Positions 16,647-25,158 of a stretch of DNA of 46,043 nt are shown here, one piece after another. This stretch comes from Clostridiales bacterium (GTDB lineage: Bacteria; Bacillota; Clostridia; Christensenellales; Aristaeellaceae), in NCBI GenBank assembly GCA_015056415.1, contig SVGJ01000009.1, positions 1-46,043 on the forward strand, written 5' to 3'. A program made the translations under genes and the position numbers. The notes under the pieces are model-generated. The model was not told the origin of the DNA, ran no database searches, and worked only from the letters and a program-made list of their open reading frames with translations. Numbering within the stretch: the stretch's first letter is position 1; the number at the start of each line of letters is the position of its first letter.

Positions 16647-17096
16647 ATGCGCTGTGTGATCCAGCGGGTGTCCCAGGCCTTCGTGACCTCCGAGGGGGAG
16701 GAGACGGGCCGCATCGGCAAGGGCTTTATGGTGCTCATCGGCGTGTGCGCCGAGGATACCGACAAAGATTTGAAATACATGGCCGAGAAGGTGCCGAACC
16801 TGCGCATCTTCGAGGATGAGAACGGCAAGATGAACCTGTCCCTCAAGGATGTGGGCGGCGATATCCTGGCGGTGAGCCAGTTCACCCTTTGCGGCGACGC
16901 CCGGGGCAGCCGCCGGCCCAGCTTCATCACCGCCGCAAGGCCCGACAAGGCCAACGAGCTTTACGAGAAGCTGGTGGAAAGCTGGCGTGCCCAGGGCATC
17001 AGGGTGGAGACCGGGCGCTTCCGCACGGATATGCAGGTGAGCCTGACCAACGATGGCCCGGTGACCCTGCTGATGGATTCCACCAAGCTGTTTTAA
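16647..17096 (+). CDS. dtd: D-aminoacyl-tRNA deacylase
   Basis: A 149-residue enzyme that hydrolyses D-amino acids (and mischarged glycine) from tRNA. Characteristic [14 protein letters not shown] start, [18 protein letters not shown] (with the SQFTL catalytic motif) and [11 protein letters not shown], the Gly-cisPro motif. Full length for the family. It starts 4 nt after the rel stop with AGGGG upstream; rel-dtd adjacency is conserved across Bacillota. Confidence 0.97.
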   Translation: MRCVIQRVSQAFVTSEGEETGRIGKGFMVLIGVCAEDTDKDLKYMAEKVPNLRIFEDENGKMNLSLKDVGGDILAVSQFTLCGDARGSRRPSFITAARPDKANELYEKLVESWRAQGIRVETGRFRTDMQVSLTNDGPVTLLMDSTKLF

Positions 17097-17106
17097 GGAG
17101 AAAGCC

Positions 17107-17673
17107 ATGCTGAACATCACTTGCCGCACAGTAGGCATGCTGGGCACCTGCTGCTACGTTCTCTGGCAGGATGGGCGGGAGGATTGCGTGGTGATCGATC
17201 CCGGCGCGGACGCCGCTTCCATCCGCAATGCCTGCGGGGGAAGGCGCATCGCCGCCATCTTGCTGACGCACGGGCACTTTGACCACATGAGCGCCGTGGC
17301 GGACCTGATGGAGGAAGGCACGGAGCTGGTCATCCACCGGGCCGACGCCGCCATGCTGGGGGATCCCCACACCAATGTCAGCTGGATGATCGGCGAGAGC
17401 ATCACCTGCCCTGCGGCCACCCGTCTGGTGGGGGAGGGCGACGTGGCGGATTATGCCGGCATTGCCCTGACGGTACTGCATACCCCCGGCCATACCCCGG
17501 GCAGTGTGTGCTATGAGGTGGGGGAGCATCTTTTCACCGGCGATACGCTCTTTGACCACGGCTATGGCCGCTTCGATCTGCCCGGCGGCAGCGCGAAGGC
17601 CCTGATGGAATCGCTGCGGCGGGTGATGCCCCTGCAGGAGGACCACCAAATCTACGCCGGTCACGGGAGTTGA
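17107..17673 (+). CDS. MBL-fold metallohydrolase (glyoxalase II-like), short C-terminus
   Basis: A 188-residue metallo-beta-lactamase-fold hydrolase of the glyoxalase-II-like group usually found between dtd and hemZ. Metal ligands are visible: THGHFDH (54-60, HxHxDH), HTPGHTPGS and GDTLF. The protein ends directly after IYAGHGS, where relatives usually continue about 15 residues beyond the GHG ligand motif. The stop TGA lies within the next gene's ribosome-site region, so this is either a real short form or a recent C-terminal truncation. AAGGAG precedes the start. Substrate unknown. Confidence 0.88.
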   Translation: MLNITCRTVGMLGTCCYVLWQDGREDCVVIDPGADAASIRNACGGRRIAAILLTHGHFDHMSAVADLMEEGTELVIHRADAAMLGDPHTNVSWMIGESITCPAATRLVGEGDVADYAGIALTVLHTPGHTPGSVCYEVGEHLFTGDTLFDHGYGRFDLPGGSAKALMESLRRVMPLQEDHQIYAGHGS

Positions 17674-17675
17674 AC

Positions 17676-19103
17676 ATGAACCAGTATCTTGATACTTTAC
17701 AGCCGGAGCTGATGAACGTCACCCGGTTGTTTCACATTCCGGACGAATGCTGGGAGGGTTCGCCCCGCTTCACCTATGAAGCATGGGCGGCGGAGGGGCA
17801 ATACCACTGCCGTATGCTGGACGGAGAGCAGTCCGCCCATGGCGCGGTGGATATTCCTGATGACGCGGACGAACGCATCCGGGAGCTGCACCGCAAGCGG
17901 GCCGCCCGCAGGCTCTGCAAGCAGACACTCTACGATCTGTGCCGCCGGGTGACCGGGGAGCATCCCGCCTGGGGCAGCCTGACGGGTATCCGGCCCACCC
18001 ATCTGATGTACGAGGCCCTTGCCCAGGACATGAGCATGGACGAGGCCGCCTCTCACCTGATCCGCACCTTCGATGTGACGAAGGAAAAGGCACAGCTCCT
18101 TAAGGACATCGTCCGTGTGCAGAATCAGCTGCCGCCCCCGGATGACCGGTGGATGGACGTGTACATCGGCATTCCCTTCTGCACCACACGCTGTACTTAT
18201 TGCTCCTTCTCCTCGGGAGAACTGGGGAAGGGCAAGCTGGTGGAGCCGTACCTGGAGGCGCTGTTCCGGGAAATGGAAGCCGGCGCACGGCTCCTGCGGG
18301 ACGCGGGCAAGCAGCTCCGGGCGGTATATGTGGGCGGCGGTACGCCTACCTCGCTGAACGAGGGGCAGCTCGCCCGGCTGCTGGAGCGCATGATGACCCT
18401 CTACCCCGGCGCGATGGAATACACCGTGGAGGCCGGACGCCCGGATACCATCACATCGGGCAAGCTCAGCGCTATCCGGAATGCCGGCGTGGGGCGCATC
18501 AGCATCAACCCTCAGACCATGAATGACCATACCCTGCGCGTCATCGGCCGGGCGCACACCGCCCAGCAGGTGGAGGAAGCCTACGCCATGGCCAGGAAAG
18601 CGGGCGTCCGCCACATCAATATGGATGTGATCGCCGGGCTCCCCGGAGAGACGCTGGCGGACTTTGCCCATACTATGGAAGCTGCCCGCCGCCTGAAGCC
18701 GGAGAGCCTCACCGTGCATACGCTGGCCATCAAACGCTCCAGCCGCCTGCATCTGGAAAACGCCCCTCTGCCCGATGGCGAGACCGCTGCCGCCATGGTG
18801 CGCATGGGCCTGGAAACTGCCCGCGGCATGGGTCTGGAGCCATACTATCTCTACCGGCAGAAGTACATGGCCGGCAACCAGGAAAACGTGGGCTATGCCC
18901 TGCCCAGCCACGCCTGCCAGTACAATGTGGATATCATGGAGGAGACCACCCACATCCTGGCCCTGGGCGCGGGGGGAATCTCCAAACGAGTCTACCCGGA
19001 GGAGGGACACATCGGCCGCGCGCCCAATGTGAGCAACATCGAGCAGTATATTGCCCGGGTGGACGAGATGACGGAGCGCAAGCAGGCATTGTTTCTGGCC
19101 TGA
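17676..19103 (+). CDS. hemZ: HemZ-type radical SAM coproporphyrinogen dehydrogenase-like protein
   Basis: A 475-residue radical SAM protein of the HemN/HemZ group. The 4Fe-4S motif is C169-T-T-R-C173-T-Y-C176 (CxxxCxxC), preceded by DVYIGIPF. The glycine-rich SAM segment is VYVGGGTPTSL; NMDVIAGLPGE and the C-terminal YLYRQKYMAGNQENVGYA are typical of HemZ. An N-terminal ~155-residue domain precedes the barrel, as in HemZ. Proposed role is anaerobic oxidative decarboxylation of coproporphyrinogen III, although the substrate of HemZ proteins is not certain. The ATG at 17676, 2 nt after the MBL stop, is preceded by GGGAG inside the MBL gene. Last gene of the recJ operon. Confidence 0.9.
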   Translation: MNQYLDTLQPELMNVTRLFHIPDECWEGSPRFTYEAWAAEGQYHCRMLDGEQSAHGAVDIPDDADERIRELHRKRAARRLCKQTLYDLCRRVTGEHPAWGSLTGIRPTHLMYEALAQDMSMDEAASHLIRTFDVTKEKAQLLKDIVRVQNQLPPPDDRWMDVYIGIPFCTTRCTYCSFSSGELGKGKLVEPYLEALFREMEAGARLLRDAGKQLRAVYVGGGTPTSLNEGQLARLLERMMTLYPGAMEYTVEAGRPDTITSGKLSAIRNAGVGRISINPQTMNDHTLRVIGRAHTAQQVEEAYAMARKAGVRHINMDVIAGLPGETLADFAHTMEAARRLKPESLTVHTLAIKRSSRLHLENAPLPDGETAAAMVRMGLETARGMGLEPYYLYRQKYMAGNQENVGYALPSHACQYNVDIMEETTHILALGAGGISKRVYPEEGHIGRAPNVSNIEQYIARVDEMTERKQALFLA

Positions 19104-19128
19104 GAACATACAATAAACAGGCCAAAGC

Positions 19129-19157
19129 TTGCAAAGAAGCCCCAATGCTGGTACAAT
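19129..19157 (+). promoter_or_regulatory. SigA promoter of the cyclophilin gene
   Basis: TTGCAA (19129-19134), 17-bp spacer, TACAAT (19152-19157). It lies about 25 bp after hemZ. A short inverted repeat (GGCCTG/CAGGCC, 19098-19123) just before it lacks a T run and is not called a terminator. Confidence 0.7.
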
Positions 19158-19212
19158 AAGGGATGATTCCCATTGCGCATATCTGCACCGCAGTTTTGAA
19201 AGGAGACTCACC

Positions 19213-19728
19213 ATGGCTAATCCTACGTTTGTCATCACCATGGCCGACGGCCGTGAAATGAAGGGCGAGCTCTATCCCGAGATCGCTCCCCAGTCCGTGG
19301 GCAACTTCATTGCCCTGGCCAACAGCGGCTTCTATGACGGGCTGATCTTCCACCGTGTGATTCCCGGCTTCATGATCCAGGGCGGCGACCCCAAGGGCAC
19401 CGGCATCGGCGGCCCCGGCTACCGCATCAAGGGCGAGTTTGCCATGAACGGCGTTCCGAACCCCCTGAAGCACACCTATGGCGTTCTGAGCATGGCCCGC
19501 AGCATGATGCCCGATTCTGCCGGCAGCCAGTTCTTCATCATGACCAGCAACAGCCCCCACCTGGACGGCCAGTACGCTGCCTTCGGCAAGGTGCTGGAGG
19601 GCATGGACGTGGCCGACGCCATTGTCAGCGTGAAGCGTGACCGTATGGATAAGCCCCTGGAGCCCCAGCAGATGAAGTCCATCCGCGTGGAGACCAACGG
19701 CGAAACCTATCCCTTCGATCAGATGTAA
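19213..19728 (+). CDS. Cyclophilin-type peptidyl-prolyl cis-trans isomerase
   Basis: A 171-residue cytoplasmic cyclophilin catalysing cis-trans isomerisation of X-Pro bonds. Key motifs: [31 protein letters not shown] (the active-site FHR and QGGD), [17 protein letters not shown] and [10 protein letters not shown]. No signal peptide. The start follows AAGGAGACTCACC; the in-frame ATG at 19129 lies within the promoter. zapA follows 67 nt later, probably co-transcribed; the gap shows no promoter or terminator. Confidence 0.95.
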   Translation: MANPTFVITMADGREMKGELYPEIAPQSVGNFIALANSGFYDGLIFHRVIPGFMIQGGDPKGTGIGGPGYRIKGEFAMNGVPNPLKHTYGVLSMARSMMPDSAGSQFFIMTSNSPHLDGQYAAFGKVLEGMDVADAIVSVKRDRMDKPLEPQQMKSIRVETNGETYPFDQM

Positions 19729-19795
19729 TCCACAGGCGCGGGCGAGCTTTGGCTTTCCTGCGCCTTCATTCGTTTTTGTGCGGAAGGAGATCACC

Positions 19796-20074
19796 ATGGA
19801 AAAGCAGAAAACCACCGTCCGCGTGGCGGGCCGTGACTACACCCTCGTGTCCTCTGACGCGCCGGAATACATCACCCGCGTGGCCGCCTATGTCGACCGC
19901 AAGATCACCGAGACAGCCCTGGCCACCCGTATGAACGTAGACAAGGCCGCAGTCCTCGTCTCCCTGAACATTGCCGACGAGCTGATGAAGGCCCACGACG
20001 AAAACTCCCGCCTGCGCCGCGAGATCGCTGCCCTGCGGGCCAAAGGGGACGTCGTCCCCTTTGGAAACCCCTGA
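19796..20074 (+). CDS. zapA: Cell division protein ZapA-like, C-terminus formed by a repeat
   Basis: A 92-residue ZapA-family protein that cross-links FtsZ filaments. The N-terminal globular part (TTVRVAGRDYTLVSSDAPEY) and helix (VAAYVDRKITE...) are followed by a C-terminal helix ending LRREIAALRAK. The position just upstream of a U32 peptidase and mutS2 is conserved in Clostridia and supports the call. Odd: the last codons, encoding AKGDVVPFGNP and the stop, lie inside the first unit of a hairpin array (stem CCAAAGGGGAC with GTCCCCTTTGG, 20040-20064), so the native C-terminus was probably replaced or extended by the repeat. AAGGAG precedes the start. Confidence 0.88.
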   Translation: MEKQKTTVRVAGRDYTLVSSDAPEYITRVAAYVDRKITETALATRMNVDKAAVLVSLNIADELMKAHDENSRLRREIAALRAKGDVVPFGNP

Positions 20075-20194
20075 GCAGAGGGCGCTGCCCTCTGCACTCC
20101 CGCTTAAGGGATTTCATCCCTTAAGAATCCCTTTCGGGAAGGGCGTTGCGTACGCCTGCCAAGCGGGGGGCACGGCGCGAATACAGTCGCGCCG
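20040..20194 (+). repeat. Hairpin array starting inside the 3' end of zapA, with trailing module
   Basis: Unit 1 (20040-20064, perfect 11-bp stem) is inside the zapA reading frame. Unit 2 (GCAGAGGGC / GCT / GCCCTCTGC, 20075-20095) starts on the base after the TGA. Unit 3 (CTTAAGGGAT with ATCCCTTAAG) lies near 20103-20124. After an irregular stretch, a separate hairpin CGGCGCGA/TCGCGCCG (20173-20194) is followed by CGACG. The same trailing layout follows the array at 29944. Confidence 0.8.
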
Positions 20195-20257
20195 CGACGT
20201 GGGAATGCGGCATAGCGGAGAGCGCTTGCTTTGCGGATGAACTGTGGAGGCTTTGAT

Positions 20258-20521
20258 ATGCCGGAAATCAGAGGGAAATGTGGCACGGACTGCAACAAGT
20301 GCAGCTTCAGGGAGAAATTCAACTGCAACGGCTGCCTGAAGCAGCAGGGCAAGATCTTCTGGGGCGATTGCGCCATTTACAGCTGCGCTACAGAGCGGGA
20401 CTGCCAGCATTGCGGCCATTGCCGGGAGTTGCCTTGCGAAAAGCTGTTGGCCTTCATCAAAAACGGCCATAACCCCGACCGCCTGACGAATCTGAACAGG
20501 TGGAAGAACGAAAACGCATAA
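20258..20521 (+). CDS. DUF3795-type cysteine-rich small protein
   Basis: An 87-residue protein with eleven cysteines in metal-binding-like pairs: CGTDCNKC (8, 12, 15), CNGC (23, 26), C38 and C43, then CQHCGHC (49, 52, 55) and C60. The pattern and the ending of the type FIKNGHNPDRLTNLNRWK match DUF3795 proteins, whose function is not established; a zinc or iron-sulfur site is likely. TGGAGG precedes the ATG. It sits between zapA and the U32 gene, a position where these two are normally adjacent, and directly after a hairpin array, so it may be an insertion in an otherwise conserved order. Confidence 0.8.
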   Translation: MPEIRGKCGTDCNKCSFREKFNCNGCLKQQGKIFWGDCAIYSCATERDCQHCGHCRELPCEKLLAFIKNGHNPDRLTNLNRWKNENA

Positions 20522-20537
20522 TATTGGAGGATACCCC

Positions 20538-22775
20538 ATGGAAAACCTTGCTCCTGCAGGAACACCGGAAGCCCTGGAGCGTGCCGTCGCCGCTGGTGCG
20601 GACGCGGTGTATTTGGGCTGCTCCGCGTTCAGTGCAAGGGCGGGTGCGGGCAACTTTGACGAGGAGCAGCTCCGCCGGGCTGTGTCGTTTGCCCATCTGC
20701 ATCATGTGCGGGTGCACGTCACGGTGAATACCCTCATCAAGGATGCGGAAATGGACGAGGTGAAGGAGCTCCTTCGCCTGCTGAATGAAGTGCGGGTGGA
20801 TGCGGTGCTGGTGCAGGATCTGGGTGTGCTGCGCATGGCCAGGGAGTGCTTCCCTGACCTGCCCATCCACGCCAGCACACAGATGGCGATCCATAACGCC
20901 ACGGGGGCCGGATGGTGCGCCCGCATGGGTATGACGCGTGCTGTGCTGGCCAGGGAATGCAGCCTCAGCGAGATCGCGCTGGCGGCAAAGCAGCCCATCG
21001 AGATCGAGGTCTTCGGTCATGGCGCGCAGTGCGTGGGCGTCAGCGGACAATGCCTGTTTTCCTCCATGATCGGCTCCCGCAGCGGCAACCGGGGGCGCTG
21101 CGCCCAGCCCTGCCGGTTGGACTATACCTACCGTGGCAAGCGGAGCGCGTGGCTCTCGCCCCGGGACGTGTGCCTGCGGGACTACCTGCCCGAGCTGAAA
21201 AAGGCCGGTGCGTGCTCCATCAAGATCGAGGGCCGGCTGAAGCGGCCTGAGTACGTGGCCGTGGTGGCAGGCAGTTACCGTCGGGGCCTTGACGGTAAAC
21301 CGGCCGATGCGGCCGAAAAGCAGGGCCTTTTGCAGATCTTCCAGCGCGGCGGCTTTATGAAGGGGTACGCCATGGGCGCGGAGGACGCGGTGGTCATCGA
21401 TCCCACCCGGGTGAATCATGGCGGCGTGGCTATTGGCAGCATCGAGGCTGTCAGCGGGCGGCTGGCCAGGGTGCGGCTGACGCTGGACCTGCACGACGGC
21501 GACGGCCTGCAGATCCGCCATGGGCATGAGGATCACGAGATGATCTATGCCGGCAGGGACGCCCTGGCTGGCGACGTTGCTGTGCTGCGCCTGCGCCCTG
21601 ATATGCGCGTGCAGCCCGGCGATACGGTGGTGCGCCTGACCTCCGCCCGTCAGCTGGAGGAGGCGCGAAGCCTGACCATCCCCGAGATCCCCTGCGATAT
21701 GACCCTGGTGGCGCTGCCCGGCGAGCCGCTGACCCTTACCGTCACCGATGGGGTGAGCATTGCCACCGCCACGGGTGACGCGGTCTCCGCCGCCCAGAAG
21801 CGCGCCATGTCCGAAGAGGACGCACGACGCAGCCTGGAGAAGACCGGCGATACGCCCTTTGCGCTGCGTGAATTGACCGTATATACCGATAACGCCTTTG
21901 TACCCGTCTCGGCCCTGAACGCTCTGCGCCGTGATGCGCTGGATAGGCTGGCCGCCCAGCGGACGGACGATTTTGCCCGGAGCGGGGGAGCGGAGCAGCC
22001 TGAAGCTGAAGCGCGGCTCCCCGTCGGCCCTGTGCCGCCCATGACGGTCTGCCGCACGCCGGAACAGCTGAAACAGGTGACCGACGGCATTGCCTGCTGG
22101 TATCCCGAGGACTTCCGCGAGGCGGCGCTGGCGGCGGCTCTGCCGCGGCTGCCGCAGGGCACGTGGCTGCATCTGCCCATGGCCTGCGAGGAAGCCACCC
22201 TGCTGATGCTCCACCGCCTGGTGACCGAATATGCAGACAGGCTGGGCGGCGTGGTGCTGGGTAGCGTGGGTCAGCTGGGGCTGAAGTGGCCCGTGCCATA
22301 CGGCGCGGGCAGCGGCGTCCCAGTGATGAACCGCCGTTCCGCCGTGCTGCTTTTTGAGCAGGGCTGCGCCTTTGTGACGGCCTCACCGGAGCTTTCCGGC
22401 GCGGAGACGGCCGTGCTGATGGCCGGAAAGCCGCCCATCCTTGTGCCCGCTTATGGCTATGCCCAGCTGATGCTTTTGCACCATTGCCCGGCCCGCACTT
22501 ATCTGGGGCTGGACAAAGGCCACGCCGCCTGCGGACTGTGCGATGTGAACGACGCCAATGCTTTGCGGGACACGGCGCTGACCGACCGTAAAGGCGTATC
22601 CTTCCCGCTGTTGCGCCAGCGTTTGCCGGAGGGCTGCCTGGTGCGGTTGATGAACGCTCTGCCCACGGACAATCTGGCCCGGGTGAAGGCAGCGGGCTAT
22701 TCGCCCCTGATCGAACTGACGCTGGAGGGCGGATGCGAAGCCACCTCCGGCCATTGGAACCGACCTGTTGAATAA
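20538..22775 (+). CDS. U32-family peptidase with DUF3656 region (RlhA-like)
   Basis: A 745-residue U32 protein. The N-terminal TIM-barrel begins NLAPAGTPEALERAVAAGADAVYLG and includes ASTQMAIHNATGA, FGHGAQCVGVSGQC, RGRCAQPCRL and the signature SIKIEGRLKRPEYVA. The middle (about 280-500) looks like DUF3656, and the C-terminal part repeats a degenerate barrel ending in a Cys-bearing segment. E. coli RlhA of this group is needed for 23S rRNA C2501 hydroxylation, so an RNA-hydroxylation role is as likely as proteolysis. GGAGG precedes the start. It follows the DUF3795 gene by 16 nt and precedes mutS2 by 15 nt, suggesting one operon. Confidence 0.92.
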   Translation: MENLAPAGTPEALERAVAAGADAVYLGCSAFSARAGAGNFDEEQLRRAVSFAHLHHVRVHVTVNTLIKDAEMDEVKELLRLLNEVRVDAVLVQDLGVLRMARECFPDLPIHASTQMAIHNATGAGWCARMGMTRAVLARECSLSEIALAAKQPIEIEVFGHGAQCVGVSGQCLFSSMIGSRSGNRGRCAQPCRLDYTYRGKRSAWLSPRDVCLRDYLPELKKAGACSIKIEGRLKRPEYVAVVAGSYRRGLDGKPADAAEKQGLLQIFQRGGFMKGYAMGAEDAVVIDPTRVNHGGVAIGSIEAVSGRLARVRLTLDLHDGDGLQIRHGHEDHEMIYAGRDALAGDVAVLRLRPDMRVQPGDTVVRLTSARQLEEARSLTIPEIPCDMTLVALPGEPLTLTVTDGVSIATATGDAVSAAQKRAMSEEDARRSLEKTGDTPFALRELTVYTDNAFVPVSALNALRRDALDRLAAQRTDDFARSGGAEQPEAEARLPVGPVPPMTVCRTPEQLKQVTDGIACWYPEDFREAALAAALPRLPQGTWLHLPMACEEATLLMLHRLVTEYADRLGGVVLGSVGQLGLKWPVPYGAGSGVPVMNRRSAVLLFEQGCAFVTASPELSGAETAVLMAGKPPILVPAYGYAQLMLLHHCPARTYLGLDKGHAACGLCDVNDANALRDTALTDRKGVSFPLLRQRLPEGCLVRLMNALPTDNLARVKAAGYSPLIELTLEGGCEATSGHWNRPVE

Positions 22776-22790
22776 CGGAGAACGATTTAT

Positions 22791-25145
22791 ATGATGAGTG
22801 AACGTACACTCCGCGTACTGGAGTTTACCAAGATCCGCGACCAGCTGGCCGCCAAGGCGCTGACCCCTATGGGCGCGGAGCGCTGCCAGGCGCTGACGCC
22901 CTCGTGCAATATGCAGGAGGTGCTGGAATGGCAGCAGGAGACCGAGGAGGCCTCCGTGATCCTGACCTACATCGGCAGCCATCCCATGGTGGCCTTTGCC
23001 GACGTGCGGCCCTCTCTGGCCCTGGCCGATAAGGGCGCGACGCTCTCGCCCAAGGCGCTGCTTTCCGTGGCGGAGCTGCTGCGTGCCTCCCGCGCCGCCC
23101 GGGACGCCCTGGTCACCGACCGTCAGAACACCCCCCGCCTGACCCGGAAGGCTCAGAGCCTGTGCGTGCTGCGCCACCTGGAGCAGGATATCACCGACGC
23201 CATCCTTTCCGAGGATGAGATCGCCGACAGAGCCTCCTCCGAGCTGATGAACATCCGCCGCCACCTGCGGGGCGCCACCGAGCGTATCAAGGACAAGCTG
23301 AATCAGATGATCCACAACCCGTCCTTTGCCAAATACCTGCAGGATCCCATCATCACCGTCCGCAACGACCGCTATGTGCTGCCGGTAAAGGCGGAGCACC
23401 GCGGCAGCGTGCCGGGCCTGGTGCATGACCAGTCCACCTCCGGCGCGACGCTCTTCATCGAGCCCATGGCCGCGGTGGAAATGGGCAATGAGCTCAAACA
23501 GTGGGAGCTGAAGGAGCAGGCGGAGATCGAACGCATCCTGGCTGCCCTCTCTGCCGAGGTGGCGCCTTATGCCGCCCAGCTGCGGGAAAACATCGATATT
23601 CTGGCGGAACTGGATTTTATCTTCGCCAAGGGTCTGCTCAGCCGCGAAATGTTCGCTGTCACGCCCAGGCTGAACAAAGAAGGCTATATCAACATCATCC
23701 GGGGCCGCCATCCGCTGATCCCCGCGGACAGGGTGGTCCCCTCCAACCTGTGGATGGGCAGGGATTTCACCACGCTGATCATCACCGGCCCCAATACCGG
23801 CGGCAAAACGGTGACGCTGAAGACGGTGGGCCTGTTCACCCTGATGGCCCAGGCCGGCCTGCAGGTGCCTGCCGATCTGGGCACGGAGCTGGCGGTATTC
23901 GGCCAGGTGTTCGCGGACATTGGCGACGAGCAGTCCATTGAGCAGAGCCTGTCCACCTTCTCCAGCCACATGACCAACATCGTGACCATCATGCGTGAGG
24001 TCACCCCTCATGACCTGGTGCTCTTTGACGAATTGGGCGCCGGCACCGATCCCACCGAGGGCGCGGCCCTGGCCCAGAGCATCCTGACCAGGCTCCTGCA
24101 CATCCGTGTGCGGACGTTGGCCACCACGCATTACAGCGAACTGAAGGCCTTCGCCCTCTCCACCAAGGGCGTGGAGAACGCCTCGGTGGAGTTCAACGTG
24201 GAGACCCTGCGTCCCACCTACCGCCTGTCCATCGGCGTGCCGGGCAAGTCCAACGCCTTTGAGATCAGCCGCAAGCTGGGCCTGCCGGAAAACCTCATCG
24301 ACGCCGCCAAGACGCTGCTCACCAGCGAGTCCATCCGTTTTGAGGACGTCATCGCCAACGCTGAGTATCACCGCCAGGTGGCCGAAAAGGAGCGCGAGCT
24401 GGCGGCAGAGGCCTCCAGAGAGACCACCCGTTTGCGGGATGAGGCCGAGAGGCTGCGCAAGGAAATGGAAGAAAAGCGGGAGACCTCCATGCGCAAGGCC
24501 CGCGAGGACGCCCGCCGCGTGCTGGAGAACGCCCGGCGCGAGGCTGAGAGCATCCTTACCGACCTGAAGAAGATGAAGAAGAACGCTGCGCCTGACAACG
24601 ACGCAGCCGCCCTGCGCCGTCAGCTGGAGAAGAGCATCGACAACCTCTCCGAGGGGCTGGTGCAGAAGGTGGATACCGTCACCGCGCCGCCCAAGACCGT
24701 CAAGCCCGGCGACCGGGTGGATATCCTCACCCTGGGCAGCCAGGGCACGGTGCTCTCCGCGCCCAACGCCAAGGGCGAGGTGGAGCTGCAGGCCGGCGTG
24801 ATGAAGTTCAAGGCCCATATCAGCCAGCTGCGCCTGGTCAAGCAGAAGGAGCCCCAGAAGAAATCCTCCGTCAAGACGCAGACCGGCGCCATGACCCGCA
24901 CCGTTTCCATGGAGTGCGATGTGCGCGGCATGATGCTGGAGGAGGCCATCGCCGCCGTTGACCAGTACCTGAACGAGGCCATCATGGCCGGACTGGGTGA
25001 GGTTCAAATTATCCACGGCAAGGGCACCGGCGTACTCCGATCCGGCATCCAGCAGCACCTGAAGCGCCATATGCTGGTGAAGGAATTCCGCCTGGGCGTT
25101 TACGGCGAGGGCGAAAGCGGCGTGACGGTGGTCACGCTGAAATAA
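22791..25145 (+). CDS. mutS2: Endonuclease / ribosome-rescue ATPase MutS2, full length
   Basis: A 784-residue MutS2. Order: core/lever region (YVLPVKAEHRGSVPGLVHDQS), ABC ATPase with Walker A GPNTGGKT (333-340) and Walker B FDELGAGTDP, a long charged coiled coil (about 520-600), a KOW-like segment (GDRVDILTLGSQGTV) and a complete C-terminal Smr domain (CDVRGMMLEEAI, VQIIHGKGTGVLR). MutS2 limits recombination and splits collided ribosomes. Two adjacent ATGs (22791, 22794) are possible; GGAG lies about 11 nt upstream. It shares the ATPase family with the shorter protein at 6631 but is the standard form. Confidence 0.96.
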   Translation: MMSERTLRVLEFTKIRDQLAAKALTPMGAERCQALTPSCNMQEVLEWQQETEEASVILTYIGSHPMVAFADVRPSLALADKGATLSPKALLSVAELLRASRAARDALVTDRQNTPRLTRKAQSLCVLRHLEQDITDAILSEDEIADRASSELMNIRRHLRGATERIKDKLNQMIHNPSFAKYLQDPIITVRNDRYVLPVKAEHRGSVPGLVHDQSTSGATLFIEPMAAVEMGNELKQWELKEQAEIERILAALSAEVAPYAAQLRENIDILAELDFIFAKGLLSREMFAVTPRLNKEGYINIIRGRHPLIPADRVVPSNLWMGRDFTTLIITGPNTGGKTVTLKTVGLFTLMAQAGLQVPADLGTELAVFGQVFADIGDEQSIEQSLSTFSSHMTNIVTIMREVTPHDLVLFDELGAGTDPTEGAALAQSILTRLLHIRVRTLATTHYSELKAFALSTKGVENASVEFNVETLRPTYRLSIGVPGKSNAFEISRKLGLPENLIDAAKTLLTSESIRFEDVIANAEYHRQVAEKERELAAEASRETTRLRDEAERLRKEMEEKRETSMRKAREDARRVLENARREAESILTDLKKMKKNAAPDNDAAALRRQLEKSIDNLSEGLVQKVDTVTAPPKTVKPGDRVDILTLGSQGTVLSAPNAKGEVELQAGVMKFKAHISQLRLVKQKEPQKKSSVKTQTGAMTRTVSMECDVRGMMLEEAIAAVDQYLNEAIMAGLGEVQIIHGKGTGVLRSGIQQHLKRHMLVKEFRLGVYGEGESGVTVVTLK

Positions 25146-25158
25146 GAGGTGACTACAG

